Below are positions 44,223-54,172 of a stretch of 64,000 bases of DNA, in pieces. The position numbers and the translations under genes were made by a program. The DNA is from Kiritimatiellales bacterium (GTDB lineage: Bacteria; Verrucomicrobiota; Kiritimatiellia; Kiritimatiellales; Tichowtungiaceae): the NCBI GenBank assembly GCA_041656295.1, contig JBBADV010000013.1, positions 6,988 to 70,987 on the forward strand, in the 5' to 3' direction. How positions within the stretch are numbered: position 1 is the stretch's first letter; the number at the start of each line of letters is the position of its first letter. Below the pieces are notes generated by a model that ran no database searches, had not been told where the DNA came from, and saw only the letters and a program-made list of their open reading frames with translations.

Positions 44223-44342
44223 TTAGTGAACCACTCCACGAGCTAAAGCCCGTGGCTTCTGGTCTTCTGCATAATAGCTCCCAGTCCGGAGTATGGGTGC
44301 CATTCATCCTCGGTCTTAAAAGATTGGGGTTTTCTGGCTACG
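44223..44342. repeat. IS200/IS605-like end remnant
   Basis: Contains the hairpin CACGAGCTAAAGCCCGTGG and the phrases ATGGGTGCCATTCATCC and GGTCTTAAAAGA. A related 120-bp copy lies at 63612-63740 just outside the island. The short GC hairpin next to conserved non-coding sequence resembles ends of IS200/IS605-type elements; no transposase was found between. Confidence 0.5.
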
Positions 44343-44410
44343 GGTTATAAAAAATTTCTAAACATCCGACAATTCGAACCATCAGAAAAATGGTGCTCTA
44401 CTGAAAAAAT

Positions 44411-44590
44411 TTGACGAGAAGACTGCATGAGCTTAAAATTAAACTTGGAACCGTTCAGGCAGACCGAGGACGTGGACTCGCTTGCAGTATATACTACAAC
44501 CATGTCCATCAGATGAAAAACGGCATCATTTCGTATGCACTCGGAAGGCATCGCAACGAAGACGTTCATTTTCGAAATTTTTCTCTCTAA
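44411..44590 (+). other. Short open frame of unknown status
   Basis: A 59-codon frame that can start at TTG (LTRRLHELKIKLGTVQADRG...) and ends NEDVHFRNFSL. It is in a 0.5-kb gap between the Fic gene and the aldolase gene. It has a coding-like composition but no recognised family and no ATG; it may be a gene fragment. Confidence 0.25.
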
Positions 44591-44631
44591 CGTCTTCTAT
44601 TTCGGTAATTCCACTTCATTTACAACCCCGG

Positions 44632-45540
44632 TTATAAATCCAATGAGTTTATAAGTTTTCGTACCGTCTCTTTTTCCGGCGCTTTAAACCGGTGAAACGG
44701 CTCCGAAACAAAATCGCTGCATATTCCCATCAGGTTTAAAGCCGCCTTTACACCTTTGAGGAAACTTGACCCATGTTTCCCAACGCTATACACTGTAGTA
44801 CTGATTTCTATAACCTTTTCGTGCAGTGCTCTGATGATTTTTAAATCACCGGTTTTTGCCGCATTATATAGACGAACATACAGGTCCGGAAACATATTTG
44901 CACCGCCACAAACCCCGCCGCTTGCACCAAGAAGAACGCTTTCCGCCAGTAGTTCTTCCGGTCCGGTGAAAAAAGAAAAATCCGGCCGGTTTTTTAAAAG
45001 CGCCCTTACCCGATGGAAATAAACCATGTCGCCGGAACTGTCTTTCAATCCGGCAATTTTTTTAAATTGTGCCAGGTATTTTACTGTTTGCGGTTCGAGA
45101 TTAATTTTTGTACAGCCCGGCATATTATAAAGAAACAGCGGCAGAGACAGTTCTTCGATCAGATGCTCTACATATTCAATCAGCTCCGCCTGCCCGGCAG
45201 TAAAATAATAAGGCGGAGCTAGCACAACGGCATCGGCACCGCAATCAGCAGCTCTTCCGGCAAGCGCCACAGATTCCGAAAATGAGGTATCAGTGATACC
45301 AACCAACACCGGTACCCGCCCGCTGATCTGCCGGCAGGCACGTGATATAATATCGTTGCGCAGCTTATAACTGAGTGCTGGCGCCTCTCCCGTAGTCCCA
45401 AGAACAAACAGCCCGTGAACACCGCCGGACAGAACATGCTCGATCAAACGCTCAAACCCCCTTGCGTCCAGCGTATCCCGATCCATCAGCGGAGTCACCA
45501 GCGGAGGAATAATCCCATTCAATGAAATTCCGTCAGCCAT
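44632..45540 (-). CDS. Dihydrodipicolinate synthase/N-acetylneuraminate lyase family aldolase
   Basis: A 302-residue class I aldolase of the DapA/NanA family. The N-terminus LNGIIPPLVTPL, the pyruvate-carboxylate loop GTTGEAPAL (near 49), the tyrosine in FLYNMPG (near 135) and the Schiff-base lysine in KKIAGLKDSSG (near 163) are visible. With GTTGE it could be a DapA, but its place beside sulfatases, a sialidase-like protein and a symporter suggests a catabolic member such as sialic acid or 2-keto-3-deoxy-sugar aldolase. It is the most downstream gene of the island's main minus-strand gene cluster. Confidence 0.85.
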   Translation of the reverse strand: MADGISLNGIIPPLVTPLMDRDTLDARGFERLIEHVLSGGVHGLFVLGTTGEAPALSYKLRNDIISRACRQISGRVPVLVGITDTSFSESVALAGRAADCGADAVVLAPPYYFTAGQAELIEYVEHLIEELSLPLFLYNMPGCTKINLEPQTVKYLAQFKKIAGLKDSSGDMVYFHRVRALLKNRPDFSFFTGPEELLAESVLLGASGGVCGGANMFPDLYVRLYNAAKTGDLKIIRALHEKVIEISTTVYSVGKHGSSFLKGVKAALNLMGICSDFVSEPFHRFKAPEKETVRKLINSLDL

Positions 45541-45565
45541 AATATTTTTCCTCGGAAATTATATA

Positions 45566-47002
45566 TCAACGTGTTCGGGGGAAACCTCTTTGTAAAATCC
45601 AGCCATATTCGCCATCGAATTTTCCGCTACATATTTCCAACCGTTTAAGTATCGGATCATCGATACTTTTCATTGTTTCTAAAATTTTTATCAGCAATGC
45701 TTCTCTTGAATCAATTATTTCCGGAGAATCTGAGTGATACAGGTTAACTGTTTCATGCGGATCATTTTCCAGATCATACAGTTCATTAGGAACCGTATTT
45801 TTAAAATCGATAATCAATTTCCATTTTTTTGTACGACATGCTCGGAGGTCAGCGCCCGTTTGATTCCAGTCCCACATCCGGTACTGCATAAACAGCCCGT
45901 CTCTTTCAATAGCCTCACTATGTTGAAGTACCGGTAAAAGATTCTTTCCGCGAACAGTTATGCGTTCGGCCGGCTCTATCCCCGCAATTCCGAGAATCGT
46001 AGGAAACCAGTCGAATGTTGATATCGGATCATTAATAACGATTCCTGGGTTTTTTATGAACGGACATTTAATAACTGTCGGAACCCGTAATGAATTATCA
46101 TACATATTCGGACGGTCACCGCGATTATCAGTGAGAATCCACCATCCGTTGCCCTTATGCCAGATTCCATGATGCCCTAAATTATATCCGTTATCGGACG
46201 TAAGAATGATCACCGTCTGATCATCGATCTGCTCTGTTTTCAGCAGATTTAAAATCCGGGCGAGATTCCGGTCAACCGCATGAACACTGGCCAGATATTC
46301 TTTAGTCATCCGTTTCACTCGCGGAATATCCAGTTTAGGATAATCCGGATTCGGAACTTCCGGATCAATATCTTTGAATAAATCCCAATCATCATCTTTC
46401 AACGGATGCCATGTTCTATCGCCGTCACTGGTAGTGATGTTCTGATTGACGTGGGGCTCCCAGAAATGCAATGAAACAAGAAACGGGGCATCAGCCCGTT
46501 TTTTTATAAAATCGATCGCATAATCTGTGATGAGATCAGAGCTGTACCCGGATGCAGTAACATTGACTCCGTCAATTTCCATTTCCGGGTTTAAAGAAAT
46601 TCCGGCGCCTGAACGCCAGCCTTTGAATTCATCATAGCCGCATTTTGTCGGGTGAAAACAATCGGCCTCGCCCAGATGCCATTTGCCGAACAGTGCGGTT
46701 TGATACCCATGATCCCGCAATTCTCTCACCCAGGTTTGGGTTGCTTCTCCAACGCCTAAATCATCATGAATATCAGTACACAAATAATCCGTAAGACCGG
46801 TTTCTGTACTATACAGCCCGGTTAACAGACAGCTTCGTGCCGGACTGCACACCGGCGATGCGGTAAAACAATTCGAAAATAAAGCGCCTTCTTTGGCTAA
46901 AGAATCAATCGTCGGCACTTTTGCATCCGGATGCCGATCAGGACCGCATACCCACGGTGCCATATCATCGGCCACAATAAAAATTATGTTCCACGGTTTC
47001 AT
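45566..47002 (-). CDS. Sulfatase (S1 family)
   Basis: A 478-residue formylglycine-dependent sulfatase. The activation motif is CSPARS with Cys52, the metal ligands begin IIFIVADDM near residue 12, and the C-terminal metal site SDNGYNLGHHGIWHKG is near 270. No signal peptide is seen (the protein begins MKPWNIIF), so unlike the other sulfatase of the island it may act in the cytoplasm on imported sulfated oligosaccharides. The maturation enzyme is not in the window. It lies 11 bp downstream of the TolB/SGNH gene and 25 bp upstream of the aldolase gene. Confidence 0.92.
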   Translation of the reverse strand: MKPWNIIFIVADDMAPWVCGPDRHPDAKVPTIDSLAKEGALFSNCFTASPVCSPARSCLLTGLYSTETGLTDYLCTDIHDDLGVGEATQTWVRELRDHGYQTALFGKWHLGEADCFHPTKCGYDEFKGWRSGAGISLNPEMEIDGVNVTASGYSSDLITDYAIDFIKKRADAPFLVSLHFWEPHVNQNITTSDGDRTWHPLKDDDWDLFKDIDPEVPNPDYPKLDIPRVKRMTKEYLASVHAVDRNLARILNLLKTEQIDDQTVIILTSDNGYNLGHHGIWHKGNGWWILTDNRGDRPNMYDNSLRVPTVIKCPFIKNPGIVINDPISTFDWFPTILGIAGIEPAERITVRGKNLLPVLQHSEAIERDGLFMQYRMWDWNQTGADLRACRTKKWKLIIDFKNTVPNELYDLENDPHETVNLYHSDSPEIIDSREALLIKILETMKSIDDPILKRLEICSGKFDGEYGWILQRGFPRTR

Positions 47003-47012
47003 TTCATAAACT

Positions 47013-48986
47013 CTAAGGGAGGCGTTTTGTTCCCATTAATTTTCCGAGAACCGGATTCATTGCTTTTGCCCATATTTCATATCCGGCAGAACTCAGATGA
47101 ACTAAATCCGGCATTATTTCCGGAGTTACGCGATTCTTCCGGTCAACAAGCTCACTGTTGATATCCAGATAAAACACATGTTTTCCGTCCGCCATTTCCG
47201 CTGCAATCCGGCTGGCCTCCTCATTTTTTCTGCGCTGATCATTATATTCTGCCGGCGCCGGAAGCTGTTCGCGCTGCGCAAATGTCCCGCGTGGAAAAAT
47301 CGACAGTAGCAGAATCTTTGTTTCAGGAATACGGGCGCGAAGTTCTGAAACCACTGCAATAATACCATCCGCGATTTCCTCCGCAGTATGAGTATCCCCG
47401 TTGGAATTATTTGTCCCGATCATGACAACAGCGGCTTTCGGAGAAATTCTGTCCAATTCACCGTTTTTTAACCGCCACAGCACATGCTGAGTTCCATCCC
47501 CGCCGACACCGAGATTGGCGGCATTCAGCGGCTTATAATAACGATCCCAAACCGTTTTCCCGGCGCTATACCAACGTTCAGTGATTGAATCGCCGACAAA
47601 AATCAGCTCCGGTTTATTTTCAATTTCTTTCAGAATCGTCTCATGCCGCGCGCCCCATCCGCTCTTATCAAACCGTGAACGGGGAATAACCGTGGCCGGC
47701 GGGAACAGATCAATCATAAACAGCTGAACCGGTGCACCGGCAGCACTGCGGTTCCCGAAAACAAGCTGGTCGCCATGTGACCAATAAACAAATGCCGGAT
47801 TATATTCCTCCTTGGCGGTCAACCGTTCTGAACCGCCGGCGGACAGATATGTTACAAAAACCGACCCGTCGCACAAATACGCAATCTTTTTTCCCGATGC
47901 ATGAACACTGACCGTTCCGAAAACATCCGCTTCATGCGCGGTAATCTGCGAAACTTCACCGGAACCTGTTTTTACAGAATAGATCTGATTAATTCCGGCA
48001 GTATCTTCCGCCTGAAAAAACACTGCACTGCCGTCCGGTGTACTGCTGAGCCAGAAACGCGGACGCGCTGTTATTTTCAACAACCCGGGCTTTGAAAAAT
48101 CAGTGAGTTCCCGAACGGCCGCACCGGCAGGCGGAAACGGCAGTTCTGTTTCTGTTCCGGCAAGCGGGCGGCCGGAATTCTGCGGTTCGATTTTTTCCGG
48201 AACATCTACCAGAAAAATATCCGTAACCGATGTTCCATCGGTTGCGATATGATTCCCCTTAAACGCGATTGCGCGACGTCCATCCGGCCATTCGACCCAG
48301 CAGTTTTCGTAAGCGCGCGAAAGTTCACCGGAGCCCGGAACAGGATTTTCTTTTACCGGAACTAATAATAAACTGAACCATTTTCCATTATGATTCTCCG
48401 GATGTTCATCAACTGTTATCTGCCGCCCTGCAACAGAAACTCCGACGGTTCGTAAATCCGGTGATACCAGCATGTCATTATATGTAAAGGCGATCCGCTG
48501 CCCGTCTTTACTGAACTGGTGGCAATGCGTTCCACCGCGCAGCGCGCCGGCTGAAAAAGGTGCGATGATGTCACGCGCATCCGGAATAAAAGCAGTGCCT
48601 GTTTTATTCACAATCATTGCGCTGCGCCGCCAGAATTCATATTTCCGTTCCGCAGACGCATTATGCGGGCCGTAAATAAAAATAACCGATCCATTTTCTC
48701 CGTAACTGGCAGTGCCGCAGCCCGGCCCGAACTCAGTCTGATTCGTTATTGCAAATAATACTTCATTTCTGCCGGATTTTACATGAGTCCGTTTTACAAC
48801 ATCATTCAAATGATTCGGACCGCACGTGTAAACGATCCATTCATCATCCGGTGACCACGGATTATATGGGCCGAGCAAATGACTGTCGTTATCAAATGTT
48901 ATCTGACGAATCGATATATCTGAAGAGAACGCTGCGCTCCAAAACATCCATACAATAATGAAAATATTCCACATATTAGCTTTCAT
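47013..48986 (-). CDS. Exported TolB-like propeller/SGNH esterase fusion
   Basis: A 657-residue exported protein with a hydrophobic N-terminus (MWNIFIIVWMFWSAAFSS). The first 430 residues form a TolB/oligogalacturonate-lyase-like beta-propeller, seen from repeats such as FSKDGQRIAFTYND and SSTPDGSAVFFQAED. From about 440 to the end is an SGNH hydrolase: block I FVGDSITERW (serine near 462), ANLGVGGD (glycine block), VVMIGTNNSNGD (asparagine block) and DLVHLSSAGYEIW with the catalytic aspartate and histidine. The SGNH part resembles PAF-acetylhydrolase-like sugar deacetylases. The fusion suggests binding and de-acylation of a polysaccharide. It is next to the sulfatase. Confidence 0.82.
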   Translation of the reverse strand: MKANMWNIFIIVWMFWSAAFSSDISIRQITFDNDSHLLGPYNPWSPDDEWIVYTCGPNHLNDVVKRTHVKSGRNEVLFAITNQTEFGPGCGTASYGENGSVIFIYGPHNASAERKYEFWRRSAMIVNKTGTAFIPDARDIIAPFSAGALRGGTHCHQFSKDGQRIAFTYNDMLVSPDLRTVGVSVAGRQITVDEHPENHNGKWFSLLLVPVKENPVPGSGELSRAYENCWVEWPDGRRAIAFKGNHIATDGTSVTDIFLVDVPEKIEPQNSGRPLAGTETELPFPPAGAAVRELTDFSKPGLLKITARPRFWLSSTPDGSAVFFQAEDTAGINQIYSVKTGSGEVSQITAHEADVFGTVSVHASGKKIAYLCDGSVFVTYLSAGGSERLTAKEEYNPAFVYWSHGDQLVFGNRSAAGAPVQLFMIDLFPPATVIPRSRFDKSGWGARHETILKEIENKPELIFVGDSITERWYSAGKTVWDRYYKPLNAANLGVGGDGTQHVLWRLKNGELDRISPKAAVVMIGTNNSNGDTHTAEEIADGIIAVVSELRARIPETKILLLSIFPRGTFAQREQLPAPAEYNDQRRKNEEASRIAAEMADGKHVFYLDINSELVDRKNRVTPEIMPDLVHLSSAGYEIWAKAMNPVLGKLMGTKRLP

Positions 48987-49070
48987 ATTTCATGTCTCAA
49001 AAAAGCATCTCTCCATAAAAGGCCGCACAGTCCTGTTTTTTAATTTCATCTCCATAATAAATTGTTCACA

Positions 49071-51227
49071 TCACTTTCTGAAAACAATCACTGCGCTCTG
49101 CTGATTATTCTCTAACGGAATATTAATTCCCTGCTCCATCAGTACACCGCCGGAAAATGACGATTGATCTTTTTCGATGAAATAATCTGCCGTTGAATCT
49201 AAAGCCTGAAGCAGCAGCTTTCGACTTTCGCCTGACAGATTATAATAGAATACAATAACCGTTTTCCGATCCGCAGAAATGTATTGCACTGCCGAACTGT
49301 TTTTCTCACGGATGTCAATCAGCCGGTACATATCGCCGGCTGTAATCACCGGGCGTATCTGTTTATAAAATTTGACCTGCCGGGCAATATCTTTGAGTTC
49401 ATCTTCATTCGATTTACAAAGATCGAGCTCATAACCGAAATTGCCGGACATCGCAACATCTCTGCGCAATTTTAATGAAGTAACCCGTCCGGTCTGATGA
49501 TTCGGAACGGATGAAACATGAGCGCACATTGTAACCGGCGGATAAACAAGTGCTGTTCCTTTTTGAATTTCAAGCCGGCTGATAGCGTCTGTATTATCAC
49601 TTGTCCAGACCTGCGGCATATAATAGAGCATTCCAGGATCATACCGCCCGCCACCGCCGCAACAGCTTTCAAATAATATATCGGGAAACGCCGCCGTAAT
49701 TCGCTCAAGAACAGCGTATAATCCTAAAACGTAGCGATGAGATAATTCGCCGGGCGGACAGCTGCCGGATGAACCGAGATTGAATAAACTGCGGTTCATA
49801 TCCCACTTCACATAATTAATCAGTCCGCAGCTGAAAACCTCCGATAACACATCAACGACATAATCCTGTATTTCTGTTCGTGATAAATCCAGTACCAGTT
49901 GATTCCGTCCGAATTTTAACGGACGTTCCGGAATATGAATGCACCAGTCAGGGTGCTTTGTATACAACTCGCTTTCCACCGAGATCATTTCCGGTTCAAC
50001 CCACAGCCCGAATCCCGTTCCGATTCGGTGAATTTGCTGTGCCAGCCCGTCAATTCCCTCAGGAATTTTTTCTTTATCAACAAACCAGTCACCCAATGAA
50101 GATGTGGTATCATTCCTTTTTCCAAACCAGCCGTCATCCAGCACCGTTAATTCAATTCCAACTTTCTGTGCTATGCCGGCAAGTTTGATAATGTCATCCG
50201 ATTTAAACTTGAAATACATTGCCTCCCATGAATTCACAAGTATGGGACGTTCTTTTGATTTATAATGTCCGCGACAAAGGTTATTGCGATAAAGCCGGTG
50301 AAATGTACGACTCATTTCTCCCAGGCCACTGCTGGAATACACCATCACGGCTTCCGGTGTCTGAAAACCCTCTCCCGGCTGAAGCGTCCAGTCAAATACG
50401 TATGGATTAATCCCGATCTGAGCACGCAGTAACCCGGATGGAATCACTTCAATCTCACCGGAAAAGCTTCCGCTGTATACCAGGTTAAAAGCATACACAG
50501 CGCCGGATGTCTCTGTCACATGCGGGTCCAGCAATGCAAAAAACGGATTTTGCCGATGTGAGCTCTGCCCTTTTCTACTCTGCAGAATTTTTGTCCCGCA
50601 ATTCAGTGGCTCGACGGTGATGTGCCGTTCGGAGGCCCATCCGCCGGTGAGATGGAGCAATTGAAAATCAGTCGAAGAAAAATCCACAGAACAGCTCATC
50701 GCCTTATTTAACCGGACCGGATCTGTCCCTGAATTTTCAAATCTCACAGAACGGACAATTACATTCAACTGCGAAAACACTGTATATTGTAATATAACAT
50801 TCAGATTCAAAACGGCATCCTGTGCATAAATAAACAGTGTATCTGCTTCACTATCATCATTCACATATACAGCAGGCAGTCCGGGAAGCGACGGTTTCCC
50901 CGAAACAACCCTGTGATCTTTATATTGAAGCATAGAAGAAAAATATCCGGCACTGGAAATAATTTCATATGCCGGCGTCCGGAAATCACCGTTATCCGGC
51001 AATGAATATTCCTGCGGTAAAACGTCCAGTGAAATACCCGGACGGTGCTGCGGATAATATCCGCGCGCGAGAAGCGGTTTTTTTAATTCCTCCTGATAAT
51101 TTTCAGGCAGTGTTCCGCCCCAAAAAAAATGACCGATCTCTCCGCCGTTCAGGATGTGAATTGCATAAACCGAACTGTGTCCGGACAGAATAAACATTCT
51201 GTCCGTGCTGTTAAATTGAATTGGCAT
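49071..51227 (-). CDS. Alpha-galactosidase (GH36)
   Basis: A 718-residue GH36 retaining alpha-galactosidase. The catalytic nucleophile is the aspartate in YVKWDMNR (near 478), the acid/base is in WTSDNTDAISR (near 545), and substrate loops LDDGWFG (near 368) and the SSVPNHQTGR segment agree. There is no signal peptide, so it should work inside the cell on galactosides. The gene is followed by a GH1 glucosidase gene read in the same direction and a symporter, consistent with import of alpha-galactose-containing oligosaccharides. Confidence 0.95.
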   Translation of the reverse strand: MPIQFNSTDRMFILSGHSSVYAIHILNGGEIGHFFWGGTLPENYQEELKKPLLARGYYPQHRPGISLDVLPQEYSLPDNGDFRTPAYEIISSAGYFSSMLQYKDHRVVSGKPSLPGLPAVYVNDDSEADTLFIYAQDAVLNLNVILQYTVFSQLNVIVRSVRFENSGTDPVRLNKAMSCSVDFSSTDFQLLHLTGGWASERHITVEPLNCGTKILQSRKGQSSHRQNPFFALLDPHVTETSGAVYAFNLVYSGSFSGEIEVIPSGLLRAQIGINPYVFDWTLQPGEGFQTPEAVMVYSSSGLGEMSRTFHRLYRNNLCRGHYKSKERPILVNSWEAMYFKFKSDDIIKLAGIAQKVGIELTVLDDGWFGKRNDTTSSLGDWFVDKEKIPEGIDGLAQQIHRIGTGFGLWVEPEMISVESELYTKHPDWCIHIPERPLKFGRNQLVLDLSRTEIQDYVVDVLSEVFSCGLINYVKWDMNRSLFNLGSSGSCPPGELSHRYVLGLYAVLERITAAFPDILFESCCGGGGRYDPGMLYYMPQVWTSDNTDAISRLEIQKGTALVYPPVTMCAHVSSVPNHQTGRVTSLKLRRDVAMSGNFGYELDLCKSNEDELKDIARQVKFYKQIRPVITAGDMYRLIDIREKNSSAVQYISADRKTVIVFYYNLSGESRKLLLQALDSTADYFIEKDQSSFSGGVLMEQGINIPLENNQQSAVIVFRK

Positions 51228-51242
51228 GAAACTCCTTAAGAA

Positions 51243-52592
51243 TTAAACAAGATGATTGTTAGAAATTGTTTTCTTTAAAAAACCGGCACTTAATTTTGGT
51301 GTCCGCTTCAATGTTTTATAATCTGCATATACAATACCAAAACGCGTATCATACCCGTCCGCCCACTCAAAATTATCAATGAGACTCCAGACAAAATATC
51401 CTTTGATCGGATACCCCTCATCAATGGCGCGTTTTGCAGAACGGAAATGTTCACGGAGGTAAAGAATCCGGTCGACATCCAGCACTTTGCCGTCCGGTGT
51501 TATTTGATCCGTGGCCGCGCATCCGTTTTCAGTAATGTACAGATTTTCTATATCCCATATTTCTTTCAAATGCCGCGCCGACCAGTAAATGATCTGCGGT
51601 CCGAATTTAATCCACGGTTTTCCCATAACAGGATATTTTTCCGGCACCGGGATAATTTCATACCCCAATGCATTGCTCGCAGCGCGGACATACGTCGGGT
51701 AATACGCATTTATTCCAATGAAATCCAGCGGGGTTCCGATTATTTGCATTTCTTCAGCGGTGAAATCAGGAGCATCGGCTCCCTCCCGTATTAAATATTC
51801 CGGCGTATACTGTTCTTCCAGAACCGCTGTAATAAAATGGCTGTTTTCGATACGCATTGCGCAACGGGAAGCTTCGATGTGTTCCTGTGTTTCAATAATC
51901 GGAACATAAATTTTCGGATTTTCTGCAATGCCGACAGGCACTTTATTGCCGGTCACAGCACGCAGTGCCAGCACGGCTTTACCGTGTCCAAGCAGTGCAT
52001 GATGCCGGATTTGATTGCGTATCTTCCGTCCGACTTTTATTCCCGGTGGAAAAACACAGGCATCATACCCTTGATCTGTATATGAGAACAGTTCGTTAAC
52101 CGTAAAAAAACCGTTTACTTTATCCGCGTACTGTTCTGCAATCAGCGTTGCATAGTCTGCAAAGCAATCTGTTGTTTCAACAGATTTCCAGCCGCCAAAA
52201 TCATCCTGCAAAGCCTGGGGGAGATCCCAGTGAAACAGCGTCATCCACGGTTGAATGCCCGCATCAAGCAGTGCATCAATCAGCCGGTGATAGTAATCCA
52301 GTCCTTTTTGATTCACCGCCCTGCGTCCCGCCGGCATAACCCGCGGCCAGGACACTGAAAAACGATAGGCCTGAATGCCTATGTCTTTCATAATGGCAAT
52401 GTCTTCCTTATAGCGGTGATACTGATCAACAGAAATATCGCCGGTGTCATTATTTTTCACATTTCCAGGCGTATGTGAAAATGTGTCCCAGATACTTTTT
52501 CCGCGACCGTCTTCATTTGCAGCACCTTCAACCTGATAGGATGCCGTTGCACAGCCCCACAGAAATTTTTCAGGAAAACTGTCCGGGCTCAT
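51243..52592 (-). CDS. Beta-glucosidase/beta-galactosidase (GH1)
   Basis: A 449-residue GH1 retaining glycosidase. The acid/base glutamate is in FTVNELFSY (near 165; the canonical TFNEP is changed to TVNEL) and the nucleophile in LYITENGCA (near 355). The N-terminal FPEKFLWGCATASYQVEGA is the family signature. The ATG chosen overlaps the stop of the symporter gene (TAATG) and has a GGAG Shine-Dalgarno, indicating translational coupling. Intracellular. The NEL substitution might change aglycone preference. Confidence 0.93.
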   Translation of the reverse strand: MSPDSFPEKFLWGCATASYQVEGAANEDGRGKSIWDTFSHTPGNVKNNDTGDISVDQYHRYKEDIAIMKDIGIQAYRFSVSWPRVMPAGRRAVNQKGLDYYHRLIDALLDAGIQPWMTLFHWDLPQALQDDFGGWKSVETTDCFADYATLIAEQYADKVNGFFTVNELFSYTDQGYDACVFPPGIKVGRKIRNQIRHHALLGHGKAVLALRAVTGNKVPVGIAENPKIYVPIIETQEHIEASRCAMRIENSHFITAVLEEQYTPEYLIREGADAPDFTAEEMQIIGTPLDFIGINAYYPTYVRAASNALGYEIIPVPEKYPVMGKPWIKFGPQIIYWSARHLKEIWDIENLYITENGCAATDQITPDGKVLDVDRILYLREHFRSAKRAIDEGYPIKGYFVWSLIDNFEWADGYDTRFGIVYADYKTLKRTPKLSAGFLKKTISNNHLV

Positions 52593-54151
52593 TATTTCTC
52601 CTGAGTCCACACGGTTAATCCTGTTAAATCTTTTTCTTTCCGGCAAAACGGAATCAGAGAAAGAAAATATCCGACAATCATCATCAGCAGATTCCCAATC
52701 ACACCGACATAATACATTTCAAAAGAAAACCGGCACGCTCCACCGAAAATGTCGCGACTGTGCAACAGCATAAAAATGGTAAAAATCGTTGAAAGAATAA
52801 TTCCGATCACAGCGGCCCGTGCCGTTGCCCTGCGGGTAAAAAATCCAAGCAAATATAATCCAAGAATTCCCGAAGTCATTACCGATCCAATGAGCATTAG
52901 CATATCACGAATGGTGGTAGTTGTTGTCCGGATTAGTATCAACGCGCCAAGAAGCATTAATATAGAAGCAATACATGCAACGATCTTGGCAACGCGTAAA
53001 TAATGCTGATCGGTTTTATTTTTAACAAGATGCCGGCGGTATATATCCACTACTGAAATTGTCGCGATTGCATTAATTGAAGAGTCAAGTGAACTCATGG
53101 CGGCGGCCAGTGCAGATACAATTACAAGTCCGCGAATTCCGATTGGAAGATAATTCATGATAAAATATGGAACAATCTGCTCTGCCTTTTGAACTCCGGA
53201 AAGAATCTCACTTGCCGTTGTTGTCGGGAAACGGGAAAAAAACACATAAAGCGCTGTTCCCAAAAACATGTAAAATGCCCACACCGGAATACTTGAAAGA
53301 CAGGCAATCCAGACGGCATGCTTGGCATCCTTTTCACTTTTCGAAGCACAATAACGCTGAACCATGTTCTGATCGGCAGTATGTCCGTTAATCCAACCGA
53401 TGAATCCCATCAGAAATAACATTGTCACAGTTTTTTCAGACAGACTGAATCCCCATTTGGCCGGAATAATCATGCCGTCTTTTATATCGGCAAAACTGAA
53501 TTTGTGATGTTCTATACCCACCGAGAGAATCTCTCCGAATCCACCCGGAAGCTGCACGGCAACCAATGCAATACAAATTATACCGCCAAGAAAAAGAATG
53601 ACTGTCTGAATAACATCCGTCCAGACAACAGCATCTATTCCACCGACGATTGTATAGATTGAAACCACTGCACCGGAAAATAGTACGCACCAGCTTAAAC
53701 CAATCCCTGTCAGTTCATGCATCAATAATGCCAGCAGATATAGAATAATACTGATTCTAAAAATCTGTCCGAGCAGAGAAACCGAGGCAGAATAAACTCT
53801 CAAGCCGGCACTGAAACGTGCTTCTATATATTCATAAGCGCTTGTCACATTGTTATTCCGGAAAAAAGGAATAAACACTTTTACCGCCAGAATGGCCGCC
53901 AGCGGATATGCCAGTGCCGGAACAAACCGCACCCAGGTTGTTTTAAAAGCATCTGCCGGATACGCAATAAATGTTACAGAACTGATCGATGTTCCGATCA
54001 TGCTCACTCCGATGGCCCATCCGGGAAATGAACGGCCGCCTAGAAAATATTCCTCCGTAGATGTGTTTTTTTTAGAAAAGTGAAATCCCATATATGCCAT
54101 GGCAGCGCAATAAATGATAATAATGGATAAATCAATAAACCCAATGGTCAT
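52592..54151 (-). CDS. SSS-family sodium:solute symporter
   Basis: A 519-residue membrane protein of the sodium/solute symporter family with about 13 hydrophobic spans. The first helix region DLSIIIIYCAAMAYMGFHF is followed by EEYFLGGRSFPGWAIG, a family signature, and AAAMSSLDSSINAIATIS (near 355) contains the Na+ site in helix 8. The substrate is inferred to be a sugar or sialic-acid-type compound from neighbouring GH1, GH36 and aldolase genes. Its stop overlaps the start of the GH1 gene. Confidence 0.92.
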   Translation of the reverse strand: MTIGFIDLSIIIIYCAAMAYMGFHFSKKNTSTEEYFLGGRSFPGWAIGVSMIGTSISSVTFIAYPADAFKTTWVRFVPALAYPLAAILAVKVFIPFFRNNNVTSAYEYIEARFSAGLRVYSASVSLLGQIFRISIILYLLALLMHELTGIGLSWCVLFSGAVVSIYTIVGGIDAVVWTDVIQTVILFLGGIICIALVAVQLPGGFGEILSVGIEHHKFSFADIKDGMIIPAKWGFSLSEKTVTMLFLMGFIGWINGHTADQNMVQRYCASKSEKDAKHAVWIACLSSIPVWAFYMFLGTALYVFFSRFPTTTASEILSGVQKAEQIVPYFIMNYLPIGIRGLVIVSALAAAMSSLDSSINAIATISVVDIYRRHLVKNKTDQHYLRVAKIVACIASILMLLGALILIRTTTTTIRDMLMLIGSVMTSGILGLYLLGFFTRRATARAAVIGIILSTIFTIFMLLHSRDIFGGACRFSFEMYYVGVIGNLLMMIVGYFLSLIPFCRKEKDLTGLTVWTQEK

Positions 54152-54172
54152 CGGAAACTCCTGTGCATTGCA

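Noticed and set aside
44632..45540. Calling the aldolase dapA
   Set aside because: The family motif does not separate DapA from catabolic members, and the island context argues for catabolism; no symbol given.
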